From NCBI RefSeq assembly GCF_000685015.1, contig NZ_BAYA01000013.1, positions 124,001 to 188,000 of the forward strand: DNA of 64,000 nt, read 5' to 3'. This document shows positions 49,730-59,543 of the stretch, piece by piece (the first letter of the stretch is position 1; each line of letters starts with the position of its first letter). The notes below the pieces were generated by a model. The model searched no databases and had not been told where the DNA came from. It saw only the letters and a list, made by a program, of their open reading frames with translations. The position numbers were made by a program, and so were the translations under genes. The DNA comes from Paraburkholderia bannensis NBRC 103871. Its GTDB lineage: Bacteria > Pseudomonadota > Gammaproteobacteria > Burkholderiales > Burkholderiaceae.

Positions 49730-50685
49730 GCGCCGTGCAGGCTGCGCCGTTGTGCAGCCTGTGCGGCCTGGGCCGCGGTCGGGTCGCCCGGCAGCGGCCG
49801 GTAGTTCAGGCACGCGGACAGATCCATCGCCGCTGCGCAAACGGCAGACACGAGCGGCATGCGTTCGACGTCGCCGATATCCGAGCGCGGCACCGTCGCG
49901 GTCAGCGCCGCAACGATGCGGCCCGACTGGTCGCGCACCGGCGCGCTCACGACCGAGATCCCCGTTTCGAACGACGCTTCGCTGAGCGCGTAGCCCTGCT
50001 CCGCGAACTCGCGCACGCGCGCGTAGAGATCGGCGACGGTGGCGGGCGTGCGCTCGGTGTAACGCTCCAGTTGTTTCTCGGGATACAGCGCGCGCAGCTC
50101 GACGAGCGAGAGGTCGCCCATCAGCACCTGGCCGTGCACCGTGGCGTGCGCGGGCAGACGCGTGCCCACATGCACTTTCACGGAGCTGAACATCGGCTCG
50201 CGCGTCTGCGCCTTGGCGACAAACACCACGTCGCGCTGGTCGCGGATCAGCAGATGCGTGCTCAGGCCGGTCGCGTCGCGCAGGCGCTCCAGCACCGGCG
50301 TGCCGAAGTCGGTCAGTTCCAGCGAACTCAGGTATTCGAACCCCAGCCGCAGCACCGCCACGCTCAGGCGATACTGGCGGTCGCCATTGGCGCGCTCGAT
50401 GAAGCCCAGCGCTTCGAGCGTCTGCAGCAGGCGGAACGTGGTGGTGCGCGGAATGCCGATGCGCCGCGACAGTTCGGGCGCGCCCAGCACCGGCTCGCGC
50501 GCCGAGAATTCGGCCAGGATGCGCAGGCCGCGTTCGAGCCCCGGCACGAGATAGGTGGAAGCGCCGCCGCCCTCTTCGTCGGCTTCGATGTCCGCGTGGG
50601 CGGCTTGTGTCTCCTCGGCAGGCAGCGCGTCGCGCTTGCCCGGCGCCGCGCTACGGCGTGCGCCAGTCGTATTTTTGGTGGCCAT
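49726..50685 (-). CDS. IclR family transcriptional regulator
   Basis: A 319-residue regulator starting at 50685 (MATKNTTGARR), very similar to the IclR at 43180 across the HTH (VLGAPELSRRIGIPRTTTFR) and effector domain (LPAHATVHGQVLMGDLSL, SFETGISVVSAPV). The N-terminal 50 residues are a variable linker. It is convergent with the porin. Two paralogues bracketing the catabolic array may share operators or respond to different ligands. Confidence 0.9.
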   Translation of the reverse strand: MATKNTTGARRSAAPGKRDALPAEETQAAHADIEADEEGGGASTYLVPGLERGLRILAEFSAREPVLGAPELSRRIGIPRTTTFRLLQTLEALGFIERANGDRQYRLSVAVLRLGFEYLSSLELTDFGTPVLERLRDATGLSTHLLIRDQRDVVFVAKAQTREPMFSSVKVHVGTRLPAHATVHGQVLMGDLSLVELRALYPEKQLERYTERTPATVADLYARVREFAEQGYALSEASFETGISVVSAPVRDQSGRIVAALTATVPRSDIGDVERMPLVSAVCAAAMDLSACLNYRPLPGDPTAAQAAQAAQRRSLHGA

Positions 50686-50818
50686 TGGCGGCAGGAACCT
50701 GCTTGAATCTGTTAGACCGTTCGGTGATGGGGGCAATGATAACGCGAAGCGACGCCCCCACCCTACGAGACAGAATTCAGCCGGTGCTGGCTTGCCCGGA
50801 GCAAGCCGGATTGCTGCA

Positions 50819-51541
50819 TCAAGTGGCGGGCTCGAAATCCACGCTGCGCATGTCGATTGTCACCAGCAGCGGCTCCTCCACCTTGCGACGCTGTTCGTCG
50901 TAGGCGTAGACACGGCGCGACATCGGCACGATGATGCCGCGCACGTTGCGATAGTTCGACGCATAATTCGCGCCCTGCGCGCCCCCCATCACGTCGACCG
51001 TATAGTCGTGACGGCGCAGCAGGCCGTCCGGGCCGAAATAGAAAAGCTGTTCGCGGCCATGCGTCGCGATCCATTCGGGAAAGACAACTTTGAGCCGACG
51101 CCAGGTCTCGCCGTTCTCGCGCCATTCAGGCAGCTCTTCGGTTTGAAAGCCTGGCGCGGTGAACAGAAACGGCGTCGTCAGATACGTCCAGAGCGCGTAA
51201 CCCGAAAAATACAGCGTGTGCAGACGATCCCAGGGCGTCGTATGGACATGGCCCGCGAACGAGGCGCGCGGCTCGCGCCGCTCCTCAGTTGCGCCATCGG
51301 GCGACACGATGCTCACCTTCTGCGGCTCGAACATGCCGCGCCACGCCTGCTGCCGTGAAACGATATCGACGTGCTGATTGCGCAGATCCATCGTCATTCC
51401 GATATCTTCAAGCAGGCCTTGCTGGCCCTTGTGAGGCCAGATCGCTCCGCCTATGTCGAGTTCGGCCGTCATGCGGCCAAACCGCGACCAGTTGTCGATG
51501 CCGCCGTGCGCCTGCACCGCCTGTTCGAGCAATGTGCTCAT
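50819..51541 (-). CDS. Conserved hypothetical protein
   Basis: A 240-residue protein without a signal peptide or membrane helix. It begins MSTLLEQAVQAHGGIDNWSR, a start seen in lipoprotein-sorting-like and outer-membrane lipoprotein carrier-like folds, and is rich in aromatic beta strands (LHTLYFSGYALWTYLTTPFL, EQLFYFGPDGLLRRHDYTVD). No catalytic motif is evident. It is the last gene of a four-gene minus-strand group (two SDRs, a SnoaL-like protein and this one). Function unknown. Confidence 0.72.
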   Translation of the reverse strand: MSTLLEQAVQAHGGIDNWSRFGRMTAELDIGGAIWPHKGQQGLLEDIGMTMDLRNQHVDIVSRQQAWRGMFEPQKVSIVSPDGATEERREPRASFAGHVHTTPWDRLHTLYFSGYALWTYLTTPFLFTAPGFQTEELPEWRENGETWRRLKVVFPEWIATHGREQLFYFGPDGLLRRHDYTVDVMGGAQGANYASNYRNVRGIIVPMSRRVYAYDEQRRKVEEPLLVTIDMRSVDFEPAT

Positions 51542-51568
51542 CGTGTGTTCCTCACTACAAAAACGGCT

Positions 51569-51982
51569 TCAGAAGCCTGACTTCTCGTCGGCGAACCGCT
51601 CGCCGAACATCGGGTGACCGCCTGCGGATTCGGCGCGCGTCGCCTCTTCCTGCAGCACGTCCCAGTGCTCGACGAGCTTGCCGTCCTCGATACGCAGGAT
51701 GTCTATCGCGATCAGCGGGGCCGGGGTCGCCGAACTCGTGTAACGGCTATGCAGCCAGACGAAGTCGTCCTTCGCGATGATCCGGCTGTACTCGAAGCGC
51801 ACGTCGCCCATCGCGCGCACGAGGCCGAACAGACCTTCGCGGCCAGCCGGCACGTGGCGGCTGTGCTGCACATAGTCTTCAGCCCAGAACTGCGCCGCTT
51901 TTGCGTAGTCCTTGCGGTTGAACAGGGTGTCCAGCGCTTCCAGCACGAGGGCCGTGTTCTGCGCTTCGATTGTTGCGGTCAT
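51569..51982 (-). CDS. SnoaL-like/NTF2-fold protein
   Basis: A 137-residue alpha+beta protein with the SnoaL pattern: FNRKDYAKAAQFWAEDYVQH near 23-42, GREGLFGLVRAMGDVRFEY, and DILRIEDGKLVEHWDVLQEE. Such proteins are usually cyclases, isomerases or hydrolases, or unassigned. It starts at 51982 and is adjacent to an SDR of the same orientation. The C-terminal HPMFGERF is not typical of other family members. Confidence 0.82.
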   Translation of the reverse strand: MTATIEAQNTALVLEALDTLFNRKDYAKAAQFWAEDYVQHSRHVPAGREGLFGLVRAMGDVRFEYSRIIAKDDFVWLHSRYTSSATPAPLIAIDILRIEDGKLVEHWDVLQEEATRAESAGGHPMFGERFADEKSGF

Positions 51983-52016
51983 GACATTGACTCCTTCACT
52001 GCACGACGCCGGGCCG

Positions 52017-52778
52017 TTATTCGACCGGGATCGGGTTATCGACGATGTACTGGTTGAACTGCTCCACGAACGCGTGTTCGTTCGGGCCCGCGTTGTCACG
52101 CATCGGTTTTGCGCCGTCCACGACGACTTCGGTGGTGGCCGTCTCCAGGCGCTCCAGCGTCTGCGTGATAAACGCATCGAGCGGCATGGCGCGCGGGTCG
52201 CCGCTCTTGCGCACGAGGTCGGTATCGACCCACGGCGGCGCGATTTCCAGCACGCGCACGCTGGTGTTGCGCAACACGAAGCGCTGCGAGAGCGAATACG
52301 AGTGGATCGCCGCCTTCGTCGCCGAATACAGCGCCGTCGCCGCAAGCGGCACGTAAGCAAGCACCGAGCTGTTATTGATGATCCACGACTCGGGCTGGCG
52401 CTTGAGATGCTCGACGAAAGCCGCGCTCACGCGCACCGGGCCCAGCAGGTTGGTTTCCACGAGCTGCACTGCCGCTGCGTCGTCCAGCGCGCCGCCCGCA
52501 TCGTCGAAAGGCATGATGCCCGCGTTGTTGATGACCACGTTCAGCGACGGATAGCGCGCGATCAGTTGCTGCGCCACCTCGCGAATCTGCTGGGCATTGC
52601 CAATGTCGAGTTCGACCGTGTCGACGTCCGGGTTCTGCTTCGTGATCTCTTCGAGCAGCGCCTTGCGCCGCCCCGCTACGATCACCTTGTTGCCGCGTGC
52701 GCTCAGCGCTTCGGCGAGTGCGCGGCCAATGCCCGAAGTGCCGCCCGTGATGAATACGGTGTTTCCAGTGAGCTTCAT
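52017..52778 (-). CDS. SDR family oxidoreductase, DltE-like
   Basis: A 253-residue SDR. VFITGGTSGIGRALAEALSA binds NAD(P), NVVINNAGIMPF is the NNAG motif, and NNSSVLAYVPLAATALYSATKAAIHSYS carries Ser, Tyr and Lys. Similar proteins are called DltE-like; the substrate is unknown. It is separated by 34 nt from the SnoaL-like gene downstream and is probably co-transcribed. Confidence 0.86.
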   Translation of the reverse strand: MKLTGNTVFITGGTSGIGRALAEALSARGNKVIVAGRRKALLEEITKQNPDVDTVELDIGNAQQIREVAQQLIARYPSLNVVINNAGIMPFDDAGGALDDAAAVQLVETNLLGPVRVSAAFVEHLKRQPESWIINNSSVLAYVPLAATALYSATKAAIHSYSLSQRFVLRNTSVRVLEIAPPWVDTDLVRKSGDPRAMPLDAFITQTLERLETATTEVVVDGAKPMRDNAGPNEHAFVEQFNQYIVDNPIPVE

Positions 52779-52833
52779 GATTCGATATCCTTATCAAATG
52801 AATGACTGACAGCGATGCAAAGCAGCGTTTTTC

Positions 52834-53643
52834 TCAAGCAGCCGTATAGCGGCTTGCGGGGGTCTTGTTCGACAGATGCGGGGCCATCGTGCGGCGCGCG
52901 GCCTCGTAGGCGTCCCATTCCTCGCCTGCATGCAGCGACGGAATCGTCACGAGTTCGCCGCGCTCGAAGCCCTTGAGCGCCGCATCCACCATGTCCTGCG
53001 CGGACATCACGATCTCTTGCGGCAGGTGCTCGACGGGCAGGCCGCCGGTCTGCCAGAAGTCCGTGGCCGTGGCGCCCGGCAACACGGCCTGCACCTGCAC
53101 GCCCTTGCCCGCCAGTTCGTGATGCAGCGACTGGCTGAAAGCCAGCACGAAGGCCTTGCTGCCGCCATAGACGCCGTTGAGCGTTTCCGGCGAAATGGCC
53201 ACGATCGACGAAATATTGACGACCGCGCCCTTGCCGCGCGCGACGAACCCCGGCACCGCCGCATACGTCAGACGCGTGAGCGCGCCCACGTTCAGGTCGA
53301 TCAGGCGCGACATGGCGTCCACGTCGCTGTCCAGCAGCGGCGTGTGCGTGCCCACGCCCGCGTTGTTGACGAGCAGCGTGATGCTGGCGTCTTCCTTGAG
53401 CTTCGCTTCCACACTGGCCAGATCCGCGCGGTCATTGAGATCGGCGGCGACGATTTCGACGCTGCGATGCGTCTGCGTCGTGATGCGGTCGGCCAGCGCG
53501 ACCAGGCGCTCGCGGTTGCGGGCGACCAGGATCAGGTCGTAACCGCGCTGGGCGAGACGCTCGGCATAGACCGCGCCGATGCCCGACGATGCGCCCGTAA
53601 TGAGGGCCGTACCTGCATGTTCCTGATTGAATGCCTGTGCCAT
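52834..53643 (-). CDS. SDR family oxidoreductase
   Basis: A 269-residue SDR. ALITGASSGIGAVYAERLAQ, NDRADLASVEAK, LLVNNAGVGTHTPL and the Tyr/Lys of LNGVYGGSKAFVLAFSQSL are all present. GGAGTCACATC supports the start at 53643. It is the first gene of the group and divergent from the GlxA-type regulator 151 nt away, whose target is likely this group. Confidence 0.86.
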   Translation of the reverse strand: MAQAFNQEHAGTALITGASSGIGAVYAERLAQRGYDLILVARNRERLVALADRITTQTHRSVEIVAADLNDRADLASVEAKLKEDASITLLVNNAGVGTHTPLLDSDVDAMSRLIDLNVGALTRLTYAAVPGFVARGKGAVVNISSIVAISPETLNGVYGGSKAFVLAFSQSLHHELAGKGVQVQAVLPGATATDFWQTGGLPVEHLPQEIVMSAQDMVDAALKGFERGELVTIPSLHAGEEWDAYEAARRTMAPHLSNKTPASRYTAA

Positions 53644-53794
53644 GATGTGACTCCGTTTCGGTGTTGTCCGTGTCGTCCGCGTTTTGCGGGGGTGGAATAC
53701 GCTGATGCCGTGAATGCATTCTGGCGATTTCGCCGCGCGACGGAAATGACGTATTTGGGTATGATTTCGGACATCGGACGACCGGGGAACGGAC

Positions 53795-54766
53795 ATGCAT
53801 CGAATCGGCTTTTTGCTCAGCGACGGCTTCCAGATGATGACGCTCGCCCCCCAATCGGTGTTCGAGCACGCCAACCTGACGGCAGGCCAGGACTTCTACA
53901 AGCTCGAAACGTTTTCGCCGGAGGGCGGCGAGGTGCGCTCGTCGCTGAACATCCCGGTCGGCACGCGCGCGCTGCGTGGGCGCATCGACGTCGATACGTG
54001 GATCGTCGCGGGCGTCAACGACCCGCTCATCGAGCCGCCGCCCGCGCCCATCCTGGCGTTCCTGCGCAAGACCGCGCCACGCGCGCGTCGCATCGCCGGG
54101 ATCTGCACCGGTGCGTTCGTGCTGGCAAGTGCGGGACTGCTAGCGGAGCGCCGCGCCACCACGCACTGGTTTTATGGGCGCGAAATGCAAAAGCGCTTTC
54201 CGGACATCCGTGTCGAAGAAGACCGCATCTATATCGTCGATGGGCCGATCTGGACTTCGGCGGGCATGACGGCGGGGCTCGACCTGGCGCTCGCGATGGT
54301 GGAAAAAGACCTGGGCGCCGATATCGCGCGTTCCGTCGCCCACAAGCTCGTGATGCACCAGCGCCGCGCGGGCGGCCAGTCGCAGCATTCGGAAATGCTC
54401 GATCTCGCGCCTAAATCGGATCGCATCCAGAACGCGCTCAACTACGCGCGCCAGAACCTGCACGGCTCGCTCACCGTGGAAGAACTTGCCGAGCGCGTGC
54501 ATCTGAGCCCGCGCCAGTTCAGCCGCGTGTTCACGCTGGAAACCGGCCAGTCGCCGGCGAGGGCCATCGAAGGGCTGCGGCTGGAGGCCGCGCGGCTGAT
54601 GATCGAGCAAAGCCGCCATCCCCTCGAAGTGATCGCGAAGGAGACCGGCTTTCGCGACCGCCGCCACCTGCGCGAGGCGTTCGTGCGTGGCTTCGGCATT
54701 CCGCCGCAAGCGGTGCGTCGCGAAGCGCGCACGGAGGTGCGCGGCGGCGAAACGCAGCCGGCGTAG
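53795..54766 (+). CDS. GlxA family AraC-type transcriptional regulator
   Basis: A 323-residue protein. The N-terminal DJ-1/PfpI-like domain contains GICTGAFVLASAGLLAERRATTHW, with a Cys at the elbow position, and the C-terminal AraC double HTH contains SLTVEELAERVHLSPRQFSR and VIAKETGFRDRRHLREAF. GlxA-type proteins usually sense small metabolites. It is divergent from a group of SDR and SnoaL-like genes, which it probably regulates. Confidence 0.9.
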   Translation: MHRIGFLLSDGFQMMTLAPQSVFEHANLTAGQDFYKLETFSPEGGEVRSSLNIPVGTRALRGRIDVDTWIVAGVNDPLIEPPPAPILAFLRKTAPRARRIAGICTGAFVLASAGLLAERRATTHWFYGREMQKRFPDIRVEEDRIYIVDGPIWTSAGMTAGLDLALAMVEKDLGADIARSVAHKLVMHQRRAGGQSQHSEMLDLAPKSDRIQNALNYARQNLHGSLTVEELAERVHLSPRQFSRVFTLETGQSPARAIEGLRLEAARLMIEQSRHPLEVIAKETGFRDRRHLREAFVRGFGIPPQAVRREARTEVRGGETQPA

Positions 54767-54840
54767 CGGCGCGCTGCACTACAATCGCAGGACTCGCGCG
54801 CGCCGCGCCCCACACTAGAACGAACCCCGCCTCACCCCTC

Positions 54841-56073
54841 ATGCGTATTCTCCACACCTCGGACTGGCATCTGGGCCAGAACTTCATGGGCAAGAGCCGT
54901 CAGGCCGAGCATCGGCAACTGATCGACTGGCTCGTGGCCCAGGTCGACGCGCACGCCGTCGACGCCGTGCTGATCGCAGGCGATATCTTCGATACCGGCA
55001 CGCCGCCCAGCTACGCACGCGAGCTGTATAGCGACCTCGTGGTGAAGCTGCATGCGGCGGGCGTGGCGCTGCTCCTGCTTGGCGGCAATCACGATTCCGT
55101 GGCGACGCTGCGCGAAAGCAGCGCCTTGCTGGAGCGTCTGTCTGCACGCGTCGTGCCGCACGCCGATGCGCCCGAGGCGCAAGTGCGCGTGCTGCCGCAG
55201 CGCGGGCAGGCCAAGCCGGGTTGCGTGGTCTGCGCGGTGCCGTTCATTCGCACGCGCGACGTGATGCAAAGCGAGTTCGGCCAGAGCGCCGAGCAGAAGC
55301 AGCAAAACCTGCAGCTTGCGATCCAGGCCTATTATCAAGCGGTTTTCGCAGCCGCCGACGCGCGGCGCAAGGCGCTTGAAGCCGAACTCGGCCACCCCGT
55401 GCCGCTGATCGCAACGGGCCATCTCACGACGGTGGGCGCCAGTGCGAGCGAGTCCGTGCGCGAGATCTATGTGGGCGCGCTCGAAGCATTTCCCACCAGC
55501 GCGTTTCCGCCGGTCGATTACGTCGCGCTCGGCCATATTCATCGGCCGCAGAGAGTGGGCGGCCTTGCGCATATCCGCTATAGCGGCTCGCCGATTGCCT
55601 TGAGCTTCGACGAAGCGACGCAGCAAAAGGAAATGCTGCTGGTCGAACTGGGCGAAGCGGGACTCGCCAGCGTCACGCCGCTGCCCGTCCCGGTGCTCCA
55701 GCCGATGGTCGCGCTCAAGGGCAATCTCAAGACGCTGCCCGATGCGTTCGCGAACGCCGCGAAAGACGCGTCGCCCGAGCGCCCCGTGTGGATCGAAGTG
55801 ACCGTCGCCGATGACGACTATCTCGCCGACCTGCCCGCGCGCATCCAGACGCTGACCGAAGGCCTGCCGGTCGAAGTGCTGCGCATCCGCCGCGAGCGCG
55901 GCAATAGCCAGGCGCAACTGAGCGCCGATGCGGGCGTGACGCTCGACGAACTCGATCCGCTCGATGTGTTCGCGCGCCGTCTTGCGCATGAGACGCTCGA
56001 CGACGGGATACGCGATGCGCTTACGGCGCGCTATAAAGCCGTGGTCGCTTCGACCGTGGAGGGCGAGGCATGA
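54841..56073 (+). CDS. sbcD: Exonuclease subunit SbcD
   Basis: A 410-residue Mre11-type calcineurin-like phosphoesterase. Metal-binding motifs run in order: RILHTSDWHLG (residues 2-12), LIAGDIFDTG (about 44), LLGGNHDS (about 81), ATGHLTTVGA (about 194) and ALGHIHRPQRVG (about 236-247). With SbcC it forms an ATP-dependent nuclease that opens DNA hairpins and palindromes and processes double-strand breaks. It overlaps sbcC by 4 nt (ATGA). Confidence 0.96.
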   Translation: MRILHTSDWHLGQNFMGKSRQAEHRQLIDWLVAQVDAHAVDAVLIAGDIFDTGTPPSYARELYSDLVVKLHAAGVALLLLGGNHDSVATLRESSALLERLSARVVPHADAPEAQVRVLPQRGQAKPGCVVCAVPFIRTRDVMQSEFGQSAEQKQQNLQLAIQAYYQAVFAAADARRKALEAELGHPVPLIATGHLTTVGASASESVREIYVGALEAFPTSAFPPVDYVALGHIHRPQRVGGLAHIRYSGSPIALSFDEATQQKEMLLVELGEAGLASVTPLPVPVLQPMVALKGNLKTLPDAFANAAKDASPERPVWIEVTVADDDYLADLPARIQTLTEGLPVEVLRIRRERGNSQAQLSADAGVTLDELDPLDVFARRLAHETLDDGIRDALTARYKAVVASTVEGEA

Positions 56074-59000
56074 AGATCCACAGCCTGCGCCTGAAGAACC
56101 TCAACTCGCTCAAGGGCGAGTGGCACATCGACTTTACGAAGCCGCCCTTTTCCGACAACGGCCTGTTCGCCATTACCGGGCCGACCGGCGCCGGCAAGTC
56201 GACGCTGCTCGATGCGATCTGTCTCGCGCTGTATCACGAGACGCCGCGTTTGAAGACGCTTTCGGCGAGCGCGAACGACATCATGACGCGCCACACGGCG
56301 GACTGCCTGGCCGAAGTCGTGTTCGAAGTGAAGGGGGAAGTGTTCCGCGCGTTCTGGAGCCAGCGCCGCGCGCGCGACAAGGTGGACGGCGCATTGCAGC
56401 AGCCCAAGGTCGAACTCGCGACCGGCGACGGCACCATCCTCACCACGCATATCGGCGAGAAGCTGCGGCGCGTGACCGAGATTACGCGGCTGGATTTTCC
56501 GCGCTTCACGCGCTCGATGCTGTTGGCGCAAGGGGGCTTTGCCGCGTTCCTCAACGCCACGGCCAACGACCGCGCGGAATTGCTGGAAGAGCTGACCGGC
56601 ACGGAGATCTACGGCGAGATCTCGCGCCGCGTGTTCGAACGTGCGGCGCAGGCGCGCGACGCACTCAAGCAACTGCGCGCGAAAGCCGAAGGCATGGAAC
56701 TGCTCGATGCCGAGCAGCGCGCGGCGATCGAGCAGGACATCGTCGCGCTGACGGGTCAGTTGAACGCAGGCAATGCGCAGACAAAAACGTTGCACGCGCA
56801 ACGGCAATGGCGACGCGACCTCACGCAGGCGCAAGCGGATACGCAAGCGGCGCTGGCGCGCGAGGCCACGGCCGCCGCCGCGCTCGACGCCGCCGCGCCG
56901 GAACTGGCAAAGCTTGCCGCAAGCGAGCCTGCCGAGGCGCTGCGCCCGGCGCACCTGGTCGTGCAGCAAAGCGACGCCGCTTGCCGACAGTCGGAGACCG
57001 AACTCGCCACGCTGCGACGCGACCGCGCGGAGCGTCTTGCCGCGCAACGCGAGCAATATGGCGCGACCGCTACGCTCGCCGCGCGCATCGTGCGGGACGG
57101 CGACACGCACCTCGCGAAACTCGAAGGCGAGCAGCGCAGTCTCGATACTTACTGCACGTCGAATCGCCATCTCGCCCAGCTTGGCGAGCGCATCGGCGCG
57201 TGGCGTCAGCAGTTCGAACAGCGCAAGCGCATGGCTGCCGATCTGGCCGCGCGTGCGAAGCAGCTTGGCGACATCGAGCGGCAGCAAAACGAACAGCGCG
57301 CGCAGCGTGAACAGCACGCGGCGACGCTCAGCGCTGCCGGGCATGCGAAAGCGGAAGCGGACGCCAGCCTGCAAACGCTTCAAGTGGCGCAGCAAACGCG
57401 CCTGGCGGGACAAACGCTCGCACAGATGCGCGAGACGTGGCATGCGGGCCAGGCGACGTTCGCGCGCTGGCAGCAGCTGGAAACCATCGCCGGGCGTCGA
57501 CGCGCACTCGCCGATGAAGAACAGGCGCTCGCCGCAACGCTCACGCGCACGCAAAGCGACATCGACGCTCAGGCAGCGCAAGCGCAAACACTCCAGCAAT
57601 CGCATACGCAATTGCAGGCGCGCGTGGACGACAAGCAGAAGCTGCTCGAACAGGAGCAGGTGATTCGCAGCCTCGCGCAACATCGCGCGCAATTGCAGGC
57701 TGGCGAGGCCTGTCCGTTGTGTGGCTCGCATGAACATCCGGCAATCGAGGCCTATCGCGCGCTGGATGAGTCCGCAACGCAGGCGGCGCTGCAAGCGGCG
57801 CGCGCGGAGTTGCAGACCTGTGCGCAGCAATTGAGCGCGGCCGGGCAAGCGCTTTCGGCGCTCCAGGCGACGCTTGCGCAGCAACGCGCGCAGCACGAAA
57901 AACTGGCCGCGCGCAGCGCCCAGAATCGCGAGGAATGGGATGCGCTGGTAGCGGCGCTTGGCGTGCCCACGCTCGATGCCGATGCATGGCAACGCGAAGA
58001 TGCGCTGGCCGCCGCACGCGAGTCCGCGAATCAGGCCGCGCAGCGACTCAAGCACCACCTCGACACCGCCGAAGAGGCCGAAGCCGCGCTCACCCGTGCG
58101 CGCGAAGCCAGCACGCGTTGCGCCGACGCGCTGGCCGCCGCACGCGCCCGCGCCGACCTGCTCGAACAGTCGCTCAAAAGCCTCCAGGAGCGCAGCGAAG
58201 ACATCGGCCGCGAACGCGCCGCGCTGCAAGTCGCACACGACGACGAATCCGCCAGCCTGCTCGACACGCTGCGTGCGAGCGGCTATGCACTCGACGACCT
58301 GCCCGAAGAAGCCGCGGACTGGCTCGCCGTACGCGACGCCGAATGGCGGCAGTGGCAGCAAACGCAACAACGTCTGCACGCGCTCGGGCAGGCGCTCGTG
58401 CGCCAGCGCGGCCTGTGCGAGGCCGCCCGCGCGCAGTCGAATATCTGGCGCGAACGATGCGCGAGCATCGGCGTGGAGACGGCGCGCGCCAGCCTCACGG
58501 CGTCCCTGTTCGATAACGAGGAAGAAGATGGCGACGCGTCGCCGGAAGATTTCGGAGCAAGCGCCTTGCGCGCCGATGCGCTGACGCGTGAACTCGCCGC
58601 GCTCGACGGCCAGCTCGCGCATCTCGACCGTACGCTCGCGCAACAGCGTGCGGCCTTCGAAGAGGCGACCAGGACGTGGCAAGCCGCGCTCGCGCAAAGC
58701 CCGTTCGCCGATCAAGCGCGCTTTCTGGAAGCCCTGCTCCCGGCGGACGAACGCAAGCGCCTGCAAAGCCTCAAGCAGCAGCGCGAACAGGACAAGCAGA
58801 CCGCCAGCGCACTGCTGCAAAGCGCACGCGGCAAGCTCGCGACCCTGCAAGCCGCCGAGCCGCCCGTGCAGACCGACGCCACGCTAGAAGCGCTGGAGGC
58901 CCAGCTCGATGTGCTGGAAAAAGAAAGCGCGGCGCTCAACGAACGCCTGGGCCATCAACGCGGGTTGTTGACGCGCGACGCGCAGCAACGCGACAGCCAG

Positions 59001-59543
59001 CGCGCGCTGTTCGAGCAGATCGAAGCCCAGTCGCAGGACGCCGATCTCTGGCAACGGCTCGATTCGCTGATCGGATCGGCGAAGGGCGACAAGTTCCGCC
59101 GCTTCGCGCAGGGCCTCACGCTCGATCACCTGCTCGCGCTCGCGAACCGGCATCTCGACCGCCTGCACGCGCGCTACCTGCTGCGCCGCAAATCGACGGG
59201 CGAACTGGAACTGGAAATCGTCGATGGCTGGCAGGCGGACGCCACGCGCGACACGCGCACGCTCTCGGGCGGCGAGAGCTTCCTCGTGAGTCTCGCGCTG
59301 GCGCTCGCGCTATCGGATCTCGTGAGCCACAAGACGTCGATCGATTCGCTGTTCCTCGACGAAGGCTTCGGCACGCTCGACGGCGATACGCTCGAAATCG
59401 CGCTGGACGCGCTCGATACGCTCAACGCGAGCGGCAAGATGATCGGCGTGATCAGCCACGTAGAAGGGCTCAAGGAGCGCATCGCCACGCAGATCCGCGT
59501 CGAGAAAGGCGGCGGGATCGGGCATTCGCGGCTGGTGCTTTAA
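56070..59543 (+). CDS. sbcC: Exonuclease subunit SbcC
   Basis: A 1157-residue Rad50-type ATPase. Walker A GPTGAGKSTLLDAI is at about residues 36-49, the zinc-hook CPLCG at about 546-550 in the middle of long Ala/Gln/Arg-rich coiled coils, the signature LSGGESFLVSLALALALSDL at about 1065-1084 and the Walker B SLFLDEGFGTLD at about 1092-1103. It is the partner of SbcD in hairpin cleavage. The stop overlaps the convergent PaiB-like gene stop by 4 nt. Confidence 0.96.
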   Translation: MKIHSLRLKNLNSLKGEWHIDFTKPPFSDNGLFAITGPTGAGKSTLLDAICLALYHETPRLKTLSASANDIMTRHTADCLAEVVFEVKGEVFRAFWSQRRARDKVDGALQQPKVELATGDGTILTTHIGEKLRRVTEITRLDFPRFTRSMLLAQGGFAAFLNATANDRAELLEELTGTEIYGEISRRVFERAAQARDALKQLRAKAEGMELLDAEQRAAIEQDIVALTGQLNAGNAQTKTLHAQRQWRRDLTQAQADTQAALAREATAAAALDAAAPELAKLAASEPAEALRPAHLVVQQSDAACRQSETELATLRRDRAERLAAQREQYGATATLAARIVRDGDTHLAKLEGEQRSLDTYCTSNRHLAQLGERIGAWRQQFEQRKRMAADLAARAKQLGDIERQQNEQRAQREQHAATLSAAGHAKAEADASLQTLQVAQQTRLAGQTLAQMRETWHAGQATFARWQQLETIAGRRRALADEEQALAATLTRTQSDIDAQAAQAQTLQQSHTQLQARVDDKQKLLEQEQVIRSLAQHRAQLQAGEACPLCGSHEHPAIEAYRALDESATQAALQAARAELQTCAQQLSAAGQALSALQATLAQQRAQHEKLAARSAQNREEWDALVAALGVPTLDADAWQREDALAAARESANQAAQRLKHHLDTAEEAEAALTRAREASTRCADALAAARARADLLEQSLKSLQERSEDIGRERAALQVAHDDESASLLDTLRASGYALDDLPEEAADWLAVRDAEWRQWQQTQQRLHALGQALVRQRGLCEAARAQSNIWRERCASIGVETARASLTASLFDNEEEDGDASPEDFGASALRADALTRELAALDGQLAHLDRTLAQQRAAFEEATRTWQAALAQSPFADQARFLEALLPADERKRLQSLKQQREQDKQTASALLQSARGKLATLQAAEPPVQTDATLEALEAQLDVLEKESAALNERLGHQRGLLTRDAQQRDSQRALFEQIEAQSQDADLWQRLDSLIGSAKGDKFRRFAQGLTLDHLLALANRHLDRLHARYLLRRKSTGELELEIVDGWQADATRDTRTLSGGESFLVSLALALALSDLVSHKTSIDSLFLDEGFGTLDGDTLEIALDALDTLNASGKMIGVISHVEGLKERIATQIRVEKGGGIGHSRLVL

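Noticed and set aside
56031..58850. Minus-strand open frame of about 939 codons
   Set aside because: Antisense to sbcC, low-complexity Leu/Arg/Ala content, no motif.
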